Assembly (NCBI GenBank): GCA_021201175.1 | Contig: JAJQFK010000149.1 | Coordinates: 1-8,749 of the forward strand | DNA length: 8,749 nt | Reading direction: 5' to 3' | DNA from: Candidatus Gastranaerophilales bacterium | GTDB lineage: Bacteria > Cyanobacteriota > Vampirovibrionia > Gastranaerophilales > Gastranaerophilaceae | Shown here: one piece after another, positions 1 to 5,847 of the stretch | Layout of the letters: every line of letters begins with the position of its first letter | Numbering within the stretch: the first letter of the stretch is position 1 | Notes under the pieces: model-generated | What the model was told of the DNA's origin: nothing | The model's database searches: none | What the model saw: the letters and a program-made list of their open reading frames with translations, nothing else | Program-made: the position numbers and the translations under genes

Positions 1-105
1 AGCCAACCGGAAGATTATAAAATTATCTCCGCTAAAAAAGGCGGATTTGAAAAAGTTTCCACAGGTAAGGCAATAAAAAGGTATTTTTGGAATTTTTTAA
101 GATAG
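1..105 (+). CDS. 3' end of an unidentified protein (partial)
   Basis: Frame 1 is open from the first base of the window to a TAG at 103-105 and gives 34 C-terminal residues. The tail is basic (AIKRYFWNFLR). The stop lies 12 nt before the ATG of the next gene, so this is probably the preceding member of the same transcription unit. The visible part carries no motif I can assign to a family. An open frame of this length could arise by chance. The tight spacing to the next gene and the matching codon style favour a real gene end. Confidence 0.5.
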   Translation, partial: SQPEDYKIISAKKGGFEKVSTGKAIKRYFWNFLR

Positions 106-117
106 TCGGAGTTTAAA

Positions 118-600
118 ATGAGAGATGAACTTTTATCAATAATAGAAAAAAACAGCAGAATAGGATTAAATGAACTTGCTGTTTTATTAGGAGAAACAGA
201 ACAAAGAGTACTGCAAGAACTTGAAAAACTTGAAAAAGAAGAAATTATTTGCGGTTATCATACTTTGATTAATTGGGAAAAAACTTCAATAGAAAAAGTT
301 ACAGCTTTGATTGAAGTAAGGGTTACTCCCCAGCGAGGTCAAGGATTTGATAAAATAGCAGAGCGTATTTACAATTATCCGGAAGTACACGCTGTTTATC
401 TTATTTCAGGAGGTTATGACCTTTTGGTAATACTTGAAGAAAAATCACTGCGGGAAATTTCTAATTTTGTTTCTGATAAACTTTCGACTCTCGATTCAGT
501 TCTTTCAACCGCTACTCATTTTATTTTGAAAAAATATAAGGATCAGGGTACTGTGCTTTCAAAACAACATGAAGATGAAAGAGAAATTATAACGCCATGA
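118..600 (+). CDS. Lrp/AsnC-family transcriptional regulator (AlaR-like)
   Basis: A 160-residue protein of normal Lrp/AsnC length. Residues about 1-50 form the winged HTH (the region with RIGLNELAVLLGETEQRVLQELEKL is cut here as ...NELAVLLGE... then ...VLQELEKL). Residues about 62-138 form the RAM effector-binding domain, with the typical GGYD turn at 98-101. These regulators form dimers, octamers or larger assemblies and bind amino acids through the RAM domain. The ATG at 118 is preceded by GGAG at 108-111. The stop overlaps the aminotransferase start by four bases (ATGA), so the two are translationally coupled. In Bacillus subtilis an AsnC-type regulator (AlaR, formerly YugG) is paired in the same way with the alanine transaminase AlaT (YugH). 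By analogy this protein probably controls its own operon in response to an amino acid, perhaps alanine. The family call is firm; the ligand is inference. Confidence 0.93.
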   Translation: MRDELLSIIEKNSRIGLNELAVLLGETEQRVLQELEKLEKEEIICGYHTLINWEKTSIEKVTALIEVRVTPQRGQGFDKIAERIYNYPEVHAVYLISGGYDLLVILEEKSLREISNFVSDKLSTLDSVLSTATHFILKKYKDQGTVLSKQHEDEREIITP

Positions 601-1757
601 CAAAAGAACTATCACAAAAAGTTATTGATATAAAACCTTCCGGAATAAGAAAATTTTTTGATCTTGTTAGTGAAATGCGAGATGTTATTTCATTAGGTGT
701 CGGAGAACCCGATTTTGATACGCCCTGGCATATTAGAGATGAGGGAATTTATGCTCTCGAAAAAGGAAAAACATTTTATACATCTAATTCCGGATTAAAA
801 GAACTTAGACAAGAAATAGTAAATTATATAAAAAGAACGCAAAATATTGAATATAATCCGCAAAATGAAGTCATAGTAACAGTAGGAGGCTCAGAAGCTA
901 TTGATATAGGTTTAAGAGCTTTATGCAATGACGGCGATGAAGTTATTATTCCGCAGCCTTCGTATGTTTCTTATGAACCTTGTACTATTCTTGCAAACGC
1001 GAAACCCCATATTATAAATCTTAAACCGGAAAATGATTTTAGACTCACACCCAAAGATATTATTAATGCAATTACAGATAAAACAAAACTTCTTATACTT
1101 CCGTATCCGAACAATCCAACTGGAGCGATTATGAGTAAAAAAGACTTAGAAGCTATTGCACAAATTATTATAGAAAAGGATATTTATGTAATGTCTGATG
1201 AAATATATTCGGAACTTACATACAGCGGTAAACATGTTTCAATTGCATCAATAGACGGTATGAAAGAAAGAACTATATTAATAAACGGATTTTCAAAATC
1301 CTATGCAATGACCGGCTGGCGCTTAGGTTATGCTTTAGCTCCAAAAGAAATTATAAAGCAAATGACCAAAATCCATCAATTTGCAATAATGTGTGCGCCG
1401 ACAACCAGTCAATATGCAGCCGTGGAAGCTTTGAAAAATTGCGATTCGGAAATTGAGAAAATGCGTACAGCTTATAATCAAAGAAGAAGATACTTGTTAA
1501 ATGCATTTAAAGAAATGGGGCTTGAATGTTTTGAACCTTATGGCGCTTTTTATGTATTTCCTTGTATAAAAAAATTCGGAATGACAAGCGAAGAATTTGC
1601 ACAAAAACTTTTAGAAGAAGAAAAGGTTGCGGCTATTCCGGGAAATGCTTTTGGAGAAAGCGGAGAAGGATATTTAAGAATATCCTATGCGTATTCGCTT
1701 GAAAATTTAAAAAAGGCAATGGAACGTTTAAAAAGATTTGTTTCTAAATTAGCATAA
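597..1757 (+). CDS. PLP-dependent class I/II aminotransferase (AlaT-like)
   Basis: A 386-residue fold-type I aminotransferase of normal length that transfers amino groups between an amino acid and a 2-oxo acid in the cytoplasm. Visible hallmarks are GVGEPDFDTP near residues 34-43, the PNNPTG motif at 171-176, DEIY at 201-204 with the cofactor-binding aspartate, and SKSYAMTGWR at 233-242. Lys234 in that last motif is the expected PLP Schiff-base lysine. The arginine in YLRISYA (Arg361) is the expected substrate-carboxylate binder. No key residue is missing. The start overlaps the stop of the AsnC-type regulator, a pairing known from B. subtilis alaR-alaT and its relatives. Alanine or a broad-range substrate is therefore likely, but aspartate or aromatic transamination cannot be excluded from sequence alone. 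I see no GC-rich terminator after the stop; the element starts within the next 50-190 bases. Confidence 0.93.
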   Translation: MTKELSQKVIDIKPSGIRKFFDLVSEMRDVISLGVGEPDFDTPWHIRDEGIYALEKGKTFYTSNSGLKELRQEIVNYIKRTQNIEYNPQNEVIVTVGGSEAIDIGLRALCNDGDEVIIPQPSYVSYEPCTILANAKPHIINLKPENDFRLTPKDIINAITDKTKLLILPYPNNPTGAIMSKKDLEAIAQIIIEKDIYVMSDEIYSELTYSGKHVSIASIDGMKERTILINGFSKSYAMTGWRLGYALAPKEIIKQMTKIHQFAIMCAPTTSQYAAVEALKNCDSEIEKMRTAYNQRRRYLLNAFKEMGLECFEPYGAFYVFPCIKKFGMTSEEFAQKLLEEEKVAAIPGNAFGESGEGYLRISYAYSLENLKKAMERLKRFVSKLA

Positions 1758-1948
1758 TTTTACGTCCTCTCTCTAAACAAATCAAATAAATATTATTTAA
1801 TTTGCAAACCAAAAATTATCCCAGAAAAGGAATAAATGGTGTAATTAATATTCCAAAACATCCAACAATACTACTGTCTTTTACTTGTTGTAATAACGCT
1901 CTGCCTTTAAGCGTTATCCCCAAAATCCCAGCCGACCCAGCCAAAAAA
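1758..1948. other. Left-end region of the element, no confident gene
   Basis: This stretch separates the aminotransferase from the leftward phage-like gene. It should contain the left attachment junction. On the minus strand a frame remains open to a TAA at 1816-1818 and would encode a hydrophobic tail (ending FGILITPFIPFLG). It lacks a convincing start and Shine-Dalgarno site, so I do not call it a gene. A GC-rich island at about 1925-1942, with CCCAGCC written twice (1927-1933 and 1936-1942), and an 8-bp hairpin at 1893-1917 stand out in otherwise AT-rich sequence. Confidence 0.5.
1893..1917. repeat. 8-bp inverted repeat (hairpin) near the element's left end
   Basis: ATAACGCT at 1893-1900 and AGCGTTAT at 1910-1917 are perfect reverse complements around a 9-base loop. 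The hairpin lies 32-56 bases past the stop of the minus-strand gene that ends at 1949. That is a plausible place for a terminator, but no T-run follows on either strand, so it is not a standard intrinsic terminator. It could be a weak RNA 3' structure or part of the left-end recombination site. Confidence 0.55.
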
Positions 1949-2476
1949 TTACAAACTAGCCTTATACTCAGCGTAATACTGCTCTTTAACACTATAGAGA
2001 TATAGCCACAAGTCAATAATTTCAGTAACGGACATTGTTTCTGCATTTTCTGCAAGTCCTGTAACATCATAAACGGGCGTTGTTAATGCTAAAATTGAGC
2101 TTATATCTCCTCCGGCTTTTTCGTAAAGCATTATTTTTACAGCAAAAGAGTCAATAATCTCAGAGTATAAATCAATCCATTTAGGTTTATAATATTTACC
2201 GTTTGTATATGGAATACCTGTATCAAGTTTCGTTTTAAATTTTTCGTATTCTGCCGTATTATCTTCCCCTTTAATTTGATTTACTAATAAATTTTTTGAA
2301 TATGTTTCATACTCATTTTTATTAATAAAAGCCTCTTGATAAGTATATTTATATCCCGTCTCTGTTTCAACTTTTTCAATATTTCGCCTGATAAAAATGC
2401 CGTCTTGTGATGATGTGTTATCAATCTCAGACGGACATATTAAGCTCTCTGCTTGTTTATATTCAATTTCAGCCAT
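1949..2476 (-). CDS. Phage-associated hypothetical protein downstream of the reverse transcriptase
   Basis: A 175-residue soluble, acidic protein with no signal peptide or membrane segment. The ATG at 2476 has a strong Shine-Dalgarno site (AAAGGAG) that lies inside the last codons of the reverse-transcriptase fragment, and only 5 nt separate that stop from this start. The two genes were therefore one unit. Near the N-terminus it reads CPSEIDNTSSQDGIFIRRNI (residues 14-33). I associate this pattern with small proteins near tail and reverse-transcriptase genes of gut prophages, but this is recollection and not a search result. The C-terminal part (residues about 148-172) is a predicted helix rich in Tyr, Leu and Glu. 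It lacks the C-type-lectin signatures expected of a diversity-generating retroelement target. No function can be assigned. The frame is intact, but its upstream promoter context appears to have been altered by a deletion. Confidence 0.7.
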   Translation of the reverse strand: MAEIEYKQAESLICPSEIDNTSSQDGIFIRRNIEKVETETGYKYTYQEAFINKNEYETYSKNLLVNQIKGEDNTAEYEKFKTKLDTGIPYTNGKYYKPKWIDLYSEIIDSFAVKIMLYEKAGGDISSILALTTPVYDVTGLAENAETMSVTEIIDLWLYLYSVKEQYYAEYKASL

Positions 2477-2481
2477 TTTAT

Positions 2482-2985
2482 TTACTCCTTTCGTTTTTTA
2501 AAATGGTTACTTATCCTTTTTCTGCATAGTTTTATATTTACATTAGGCTCTATATATTTTTTAAAAGCCTTATATGTATCAGTTGTCTTAAACCAGCCCA
2601 TATAACTTAAAATCTGACATGCGTCATACCAAGTTACTATCTTTTTTTGTTTCATTTTTCGAGCCTTGCGGATTGCTCTTAAAAAAATTTTTGCCCTGAT
2701 TGTGGTTTTATCTCTATAAAACTTGAACCCCATAAAATCAATCGGCCGCCCTCTACGCTTGCCGTTTTTGTCAATATAATCAAACCTGAATACTTGATAA
2801 TTAGATTTTACCTCTAAGTCTAAAGAGGCTAAATATTCTTTAATCCGCTCGAAATTTTTGTGTAATTCCTTTTTGTTTCTTCCAAAAATTACTATATCAT
2901 CCATATATCTTACATAACATTTTGCTTTTAACTCCTCTTTTATAAAATGGTCGAGCGGTTGTAAAAACCAGTTACCTGATTGATT
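2482..2985 (-). pseudogene. 5'-truncated reverse transcriptase (YMDD palm motif to C-terminus)
   Basis: The frame is open from a TAA at 2986-2988 down to the stop at 2482-2484 and gives about 167 residues without a usable start upstream of the YMDD methionine. It reads GNWFLQPLDHFIKE (from about 2976), then YVRYMDDIVIFG with the two catalytic aspartates, then GRPIDFMGFKFYRD and WYDACQILSYMGWF. These match the second half of the palm and the thumb of retron- and DGR-like prophage reverse transcriptases. The N-terminal fingers and the first palm motifs, including the first catalytic aspartate, are absent; intact relatives are roughly 300-400 residues long. An ATG at 2904 would start right at the MDD and give 140 residues, which cannot form an active polymerase. 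Upstream sequence is unrelated and in another frame, which points to a deletion junction near 2970-2990. The exact class of reverse transcriptase cannot be decided because the diagnostic motif-4 residues are lost. Confidence 0.85.
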
Positions 2986-3053
2986 TTAATAGGTAACTCC
3001 GCCAACATATCATTAACACTGAGAACATCTGTAACAATTTTTGCATTCTCCAT
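2940..3053 (-). CDS. 38-codon ORF at the head of the leftward arm, probably a truncated gene
   Basis: Reading the minus strand, an ATG at 3053-3051 follows a strong Shine-Dalgarno site (AAAGGAG at 3069-3063, 9-nt spacing). It begins MENAKIVTDVLSVNDMLAEL and ends at a TAA at 2942-2940. The start signals are as good as those of any gene here and face the divergent control region, so translation is likely. After about residue 22 the frame overlaps, out of register, the beginning of the reverse-transcriptase remnant. The last dozen codons are therefore probably accidental and the original gene was longer. I do not recognise the N-terminus. It may be the first leftward (early lytic) gene of the original prophage, cut by the same deletion that removed the front of the reverse transcriptase. 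Confidence 0.6.
   Translation of the reverse strand: MENAKIVTDVLSVNDMLAELPIKINQVTGFYNRSTIL
2970..2998. repeat. 8-bp inverted repeat at the reverse-transcriptase truncation point
   Basis: AGTTACCT at 2970-2977 and AGGTAACT at 2991-2998 are perfect reverse complements with 13 bases between them. On the minus strand one arm lies in the last authentic codons of the small leading ORF. The other coincides with the first recognisable reverse-transcriptase codons (GGT AAC TGG, Gly-Asn-Trp). The repeat thus brackets the point where two unrelated coding sequences meet. Confidence 0.7.
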
Positions 3054-3089
3054 GACTTTTCTCTCCTTTCGTGTTATATATAGTACAAA

Positions 3090-3179
3090 GTAACATTTAC
3101 TATGTTTTACATAATATATGTAAATCTTACATTAATAAAGAAATTATGTCAAGTAATAATGTAATTATTTTATTTACAT
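3090..3179. promoter_or_regulatory. Divergent control region with repeated TTTACAT/ATGTAAA operator half-sites
   Basis: This AT-rich stretch lies between the leftward ORF and the rightward repressor. It contains a 19-bp palindrome, TTTACATAATATATGTAAA, at 3106-3124, with 7-bp perfect arms. AACAT and ATGTT at 3092-3096 and 3102-3106 form a second short dyad. Further half-sites are CTTACAT at 3126-3132, ATGTAAT at 3159-3165 and TTTACAT at 3173-3179, the last two facing each other. This is the expected layout of operators bound by the adjacent XRE-type repressor, controlling both directions as in lambdoid switch regions. A TATATA stretch at about 3076-3081 could be the -10 of the leftward promoter, but I see no good -35. 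The binding protein is inferred from position only. Confidence 0.65.
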
Positions 3180-3204
3180 ATTGTTACAAAAAGGAGAAAA
3201 TACT

Positions 3205-3639
3205 ATGAAAAACGAAAAAAACATAATAGGCCAACGCATGCAAGATTACAGAAAATCTGTAAAAAAATCTGTTGCAGAGTTTGCTGAAATGTTAGAAATA
3301 AAAGAACGCACACTAGGGAGTTACGAAAGAGGAGAAACAACGCCTAGTATTGAATTTATTATAAATTTCGTGAATAAATTTAATATTTCTACTGACTGGT
3401 TGTTGCTAGGGATAGGCACTCCGAGACGTATTGATGATGTTATGGAAAATTTCAAATGCAGATACGCTTTATCAGACAAAAAAATAGAGTCATTGAATGA
3501 ACTTTTGGAAAATCCGGCAATGCTAAACGCTCTTTTTTTATTTATCAGCACATTAAAAGGAGATAAAGACGCCCTAAAGGTTTTAGAGATGATAAACGAG
3601 TCCCCGTCTACCTTAAATGTAATGTATGGAGGTAATTAG
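3205..3639 (+). CDS. XRE-family phage-type repressor
   Basis: The ATG at 3205 has AAGGAG at 3191-3196 with 8-nt spacing and gives 144 residues. I prefer it to the upstream TTG at 3181, which has no ribosome site and would place this one inside the gene. Residues about 8-70 form an HTH of the Cro/C1 type: GQRMQDYRKS, then AEFAEMLEIKERTLGSYERG with the recognition-helix tail GETTPSIEFI, then DWLLLGIGTP, a very typical end for this domain. The remaining 70 residues are helical and probably a dimerisation region. There is no S24 peptidase domain, so classical RecA-driven self-cleavage is not expected and induction would need another route. It is the first gene of the rightward operon and sits beside an array of dyad repeats that it probably binds, repressing the leftward promoter and adjusting its own. 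Confidence 0.88.
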   Translation: MKNEKNIIGQRMQDYRKSVKKSVAEFAEMLEIKERTLGSYERGETTPSIEFIINFVNKFNISTDWLLLGIGTPRRIDDVMENFKCRYALSDKKIESLNELLENPAMLNALFLFISTLKGDKDALKVLEMINESPSTLNVMYGGN

Positions 3640-3640
3640 A

Positions 3641-4240
3641 ATGACAGTTTGTAAAATTTGCAATACTGAAAATGATAGTAAGAATTATTATTGTTCATAC
3701 TGCGGAGGAGTTTTAAGATTTCCAAAATCTTTAAAATGGTTTTTAGTAGGTCTTATTGTGTGGCCAGCATTAATTTATTCTTTGTATCTTTTTGTAAAAG
3801 AGATAATCTATGTAAAAAAAATACAAAAAGATAACAATGTAGACATCAACAAACTTATTTTTAACAGTCTTAAGGAGGAAAGACAAAAAACAGAGAATAC
3901 AAATAATACGGTTAATGATATTTTTTCGGTAAAAAGTTATTTTTTAAGCTCAGACAGATATCGTAAAAAAGATGGTAAGGTCGAGCGTGGAGACTGTGAA
4001 ATAATCATAAAAAACGACAATTTTTATATAAAACAAAATGACGAGATTATAGAGAATTATTTAGGCTCTGTTTATTTGTTTGATATATGGGAATATAAAA
4101 AAGACACTTATTTTAAATTTCAGATGAGTAGCGGAAACGACTATAAATTTTGTTCTCAAAATTTTGAGGCTGATAAAATAGCTGATTATTTCAGGAAAAA
4201 TGATATAGCCATAGAGATTGAGGATAATCGTAATGACTAA
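3641..4240 (+). CDS. Zinc-ribbon membrane protein of unknown function
   Basis: The ATG at 3641 is preceded by GGAGG at 3629-3633 and lies one base after the repressor stop. It gives 199 residues. The in-frame ATG at 3626 would put that ribosome site inside the gene and is less likely. Cys4, Cys7, Cys18 and Cys21 form a CxxC-x10-CxxC zinc ribbon at the extreme N-terminus. One membrane helix follows (residues about 32-53, WFLVGLIVWPALIYSLYLFV), then a lysine-rich stretch that favours the cytoplasmic side. Residues about 95-190 look like a compact beta-rich domain (repeated short strands such as CEIIIKNDNFYIKQ), possibly PH-like. The gene is co-transcribed with repressor and integrase, so it is expressed in the integrated state. 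By position it could be a lysogeny or superinfection-exclusion factor; that is inference. Its stop overlaps the integrase start by 8 bases. Confidence 0.8.
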   Translation: MTVCKICNTENDSKNYYCSYCGGVLRFPKSLKWFLVGLIVWPALIYSLYLFVKEIIYVKKIQKDNNVDINKLIFNSLKEERQKTENTNNTVNDIFSVKSYFLSSDRYRKKDGKVERGDCEIIIKNDNFYIKQNDEIIENYLGSVYLFDIWEYKKDTYFKFQMSSGNDYKFCSQNFEADKIADYFRKNDIAIEIEDNRND

Positions 4241-5711
4241 TACAGCAATAGGCTATAGACGAGTTTCAAGCGACGAGCAAAAAGAAAAATACTCTATCCC
4301 TGCACAAATAGAGCAACAAGAAAAATATGCGAGCGAAAAAGGCTTTAATCTGGTTAAAGCGTGGGAAGTTTCAGAGAGTGCCAAAGAGCCGGGTCGTAAG
4401 GGCTTTAATGAGATGTTGGCCTACGCTAAAAAACACAGAATAGGACATATTTTATTTAAAAAAGCTGACAGATCAGCCCGCAATGAAACGGACGCGGCCA
4501 CTATTGTAAGATTAGCCCGAACTACAGATATAAGTTTTCATTTTATTGAAGAGGGTATGGTCTTAAATAAAGACTCTAAAAATCATGAGTTCACAATTTA
4601 TATGATAAATTGCGTTATAGCTACCCTCATGCCAAGAGATTTAGCAATTAATGTTACAAGTGCATTTATAAAAAAAGCTAAAATGGGTCATTATCCTATG
4701 GTTGCTCCTTTTGGATATACAAATTTTCGCAAAAGCAAAGGGGAAACATCACATATTATAATTGACCCTGATAAAGCCCCATTTGTAAAACGTATATATG
4801 AGCTTTATGCAAGCGGGCTTTATTCCTATAGGAGTTTAGCTAAAAAAATGAGTGATGAGGGTATGCGGGTATCTTCAGGGGTAAAATGTGCAAAGAAAAA
4901 TGTAGAGATGATACTTAATAATCCTATTTATATGGGAGATTTTATATTTAAGGGTGTTCGATACGAGGGTAAGCATGAGCCGATAGTATCGAGAGAATTA
5001 TATACGGAGGTTCAAAGAGTGATAAAAAATCAGACTTCAACCAGAGCAAACAAAAGAGATTTTTTATTTTCCGGCTTGTTCAAGTGTTCTCATTGCGGAT
5101 GTTCATTAGTTGCGGAATTACACAAAGGAAAGTACATCTATTATCATTGTACAGGTAATAAAGGCGGAGAATGCAAACGCAAATACATATCAGAGTCAAA
5201 ACTGGAGGAGGGCTTAATAGCAATCCTTGAAAAGTTAAAACCGTCTGAGGAAACGTCTAAAATCGTACTTGCGGCCATAAAGAGGGAATTAAAAGACAAT
5301 CTGGACTACGGACAAAATCAGGCCCGTGAAATAAGGAAACAAATTGAGGCAACACAAAAGAGATTATCAAACCTATTAGATTTATATACAGATGGGAATA
5401 TAGACAAAAAATCTTATGACTTAAAGAGTAAACAGTGGCAATATGAGCTTGATGAGCTTTTAGTTTTGCAGACAAAAATTAACAAAACACCTGTAAACTA
5501 TATAGAGCGGGCAAGAGATGTGTTTGAACTCTCGAAAAACGCTAAGGAGTGGTATTTACAGGCGGACTATGAAAAAAAGAGAGAGCTTATAAAATTGCTA
5601 CACTCGAACTTTTTGTATGACGGCTCAAACCCGCATTATGAGCTTAATTCCGTCTTTAAATTATTGCTTGATTTTAGCAAAAATGGAAAAAATGTCGTAG
5701 AAGGGACTTGA
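4233..5711 (+). CDS. Large serine recombinase (integrase) of the element
   Basis: Starting at ATG 4233 (overlapping the previous stop as ATGACTAA) the protein has 492 residues, normal for large serine integrases; an ATG at 4218 would add five residues. It catalyses site-specific integration and, with a directionality factor, excision. Domains in order: the resolvase catalytic domain at about 5-145 with YRRVSSDEQ (nucleophile Ser12) and the DRSARN motif at 79-84; the recombinase domain at about 155-270; the zinc ribbon with CSHC (Cys285, Cys288), Cys306 and Cys314; and a coiled coil at about 360-420. No catalytic residue is missing. It is last in the repressor operon. The final codons (VVEGT and the TGA) are written by the 3' end of the tRNA-Leu gene on the opposite strand, a 19-base overlap. 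The native C-terminus in the free element may therefore differ. No excisionase candidate is visible. Confidence 0.95.
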   Translation: MTNTAIGYRRVSSDEQKEKYSIPAQIEQQEKYASEKGFNLVKAWEVSESAKEPGRKGFNEMLAYAKKHRIGHILFKKADRSARNETDAATIVRLARTTDISFHFIEEGMVLNKDSKNHEFTIYMINCVIATLMPRDLAINVTSAFIKKAKMGHYPMVAPFGYTNFRKSKGETSHIIIDPDKAPFVKRIYELYASGLYSYRSLAKKMSDEGMRVSSGVKCAKKNVEMILNNPIYMGDFIFKGVRYEGKHEPIVSRELYTEVQRVIKNQTSTRANKRDFLFSGLFKCSHCGCSLVAELHKGKYIYYHCTGNKGGECKRKYISESKLEEGLIAILEKLKPSEETSKIVLAAIKRELKDNLDYGQNQAREIRKQIEATQKRLSNLLDLYTDGNIDKKSYDLKSKQWQYELDELLVLQTKINKTPVNYIERARDVFELSKNAKEWYLQADYEKKRELIKLLHSNFLYDGSNPHYELNSVFKLLLDFSKNGKNVVEGT

Positions 5712-5773
5712 ACCCTTAAGGATTTCTCCACACGCCCCTCAAACGTGCGCGTATACCATTCCGCCACTACGAC
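5693..5773 (-). tRNA. tRNA-Leu (anticodon GAG)
   Basis: Read on the minus strand, the acceptor arms GTCGTAG and CTACGAC pair perfectly, followed by discriminator A at 5693. The anticodon stem is CACGT with GCGTG and the loop is TTGAGGG, giving anticodon GAG at 5740-5738, which reads CUC and CUU. A long variable arm (GGA-GAAA-TCC), typical of class II tRNAs, precedes the T arm AAGGG-TTCAAGT-CCCTT. The length is 81 bases. CCA is not encoded, so it must be added by the CCA-adding enzyme. The 3' end abuts the mobile element, and a run of six T on the minus strand (5692-5687), which comes from element sequence, follows at once. The gene is structurally intact, so insertion has preserved or rebuilt its 3' end. 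Confidence 0.96.
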
Positions 5774-5793
5774 ATATTATTACACTCATATAT

Positions 5794-5822
5794 ATATTAT
5801 GATGATTTAAATTTTTCGTCAA
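5794..5822 (-). promoter_or_regulatory. Sigma70-type promoter of tRNA-Leu
   Basis: On the minus strand TTGACG (5822-5817) and TAATAT (5799-5794) are separated by exactly 17 bases. Transcription would start near 5787, about 14 bases before the first base of the tRNA. This is the best-formed promoter in the window. Confidence 0.8.
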
Positions 5823-5847
5823 CTATAAAATAAATTTTGATTTTTTA

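Larger units (their letters stand above)
1758..5692. mobile_element. Decayed prophage-like element in tRNA-Leu (approximate bounds)
   Basis: The right edge is placed at the 3' end of tRNA-Leu because the recombinase frame runs into the tRNA, the usual geometry of a tRNA-integrated element. The left edge is not resolved. It must lie between the aminotransferase stop and the phage-like gene that ends at 1949. Serine recombinases exchange at a short core, so no long direct repeat is expected, and I found none. The content is a serine integrase, an XRE repressor, a zinc-ribbon membrane protein, a divergent operator-rich region, a broken reverse transcriptase and a phage-like hypothetical gene. 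Glutamate is written GAG much more often in the integrase than in the flanking regulator and aminotransferase, which prefer GAA; this fits separate ancestry. Structural, packaging, replication and lysis genes are absent, so it cannot be an autonomous phage as it stands. Confidence 0.8.

Noticed and set aside
1741..1800. Possible left-end copy of the tRNA-Leu 3' segment (ACGTCCTCTCTCTA compared with AAGTCCCTTCTACG)
   Set aside because: Only scattered positions match and the T-arm pairing is not kept. A serine recombinase does not need a long repeat, so this is not evidence of an attachment site.
1802..2005. 67-codon plus-strand frame
   Set aside because: No ribosome site and low-complexity content. 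It overlaps the antisense end of the phage-like gene and looks like a chance frame.
1816..2070. 84-codon minus-strand frame ending in a hydrophobic tail
   Set aside because: Most of it overlaps the better-supported 175-residue gene out of frame, and no start with a ribosome site exists for the non-overlapping part. The tail alone is too short to claim.
1949..2476. Diversity-generating retroelement target gene
   Set aside because: It lies downstream of the reverse transcriptase, lacks lectin-fold signatures at its C-terminus, and I see no adenine-variable repeat pair in the window.
3321..3551. 76-codon minus-strand frame inside the repressor
   Set aside because: It is wholly antisense to a well-supported HTH gene and has no ribosome site or recognisable domain.
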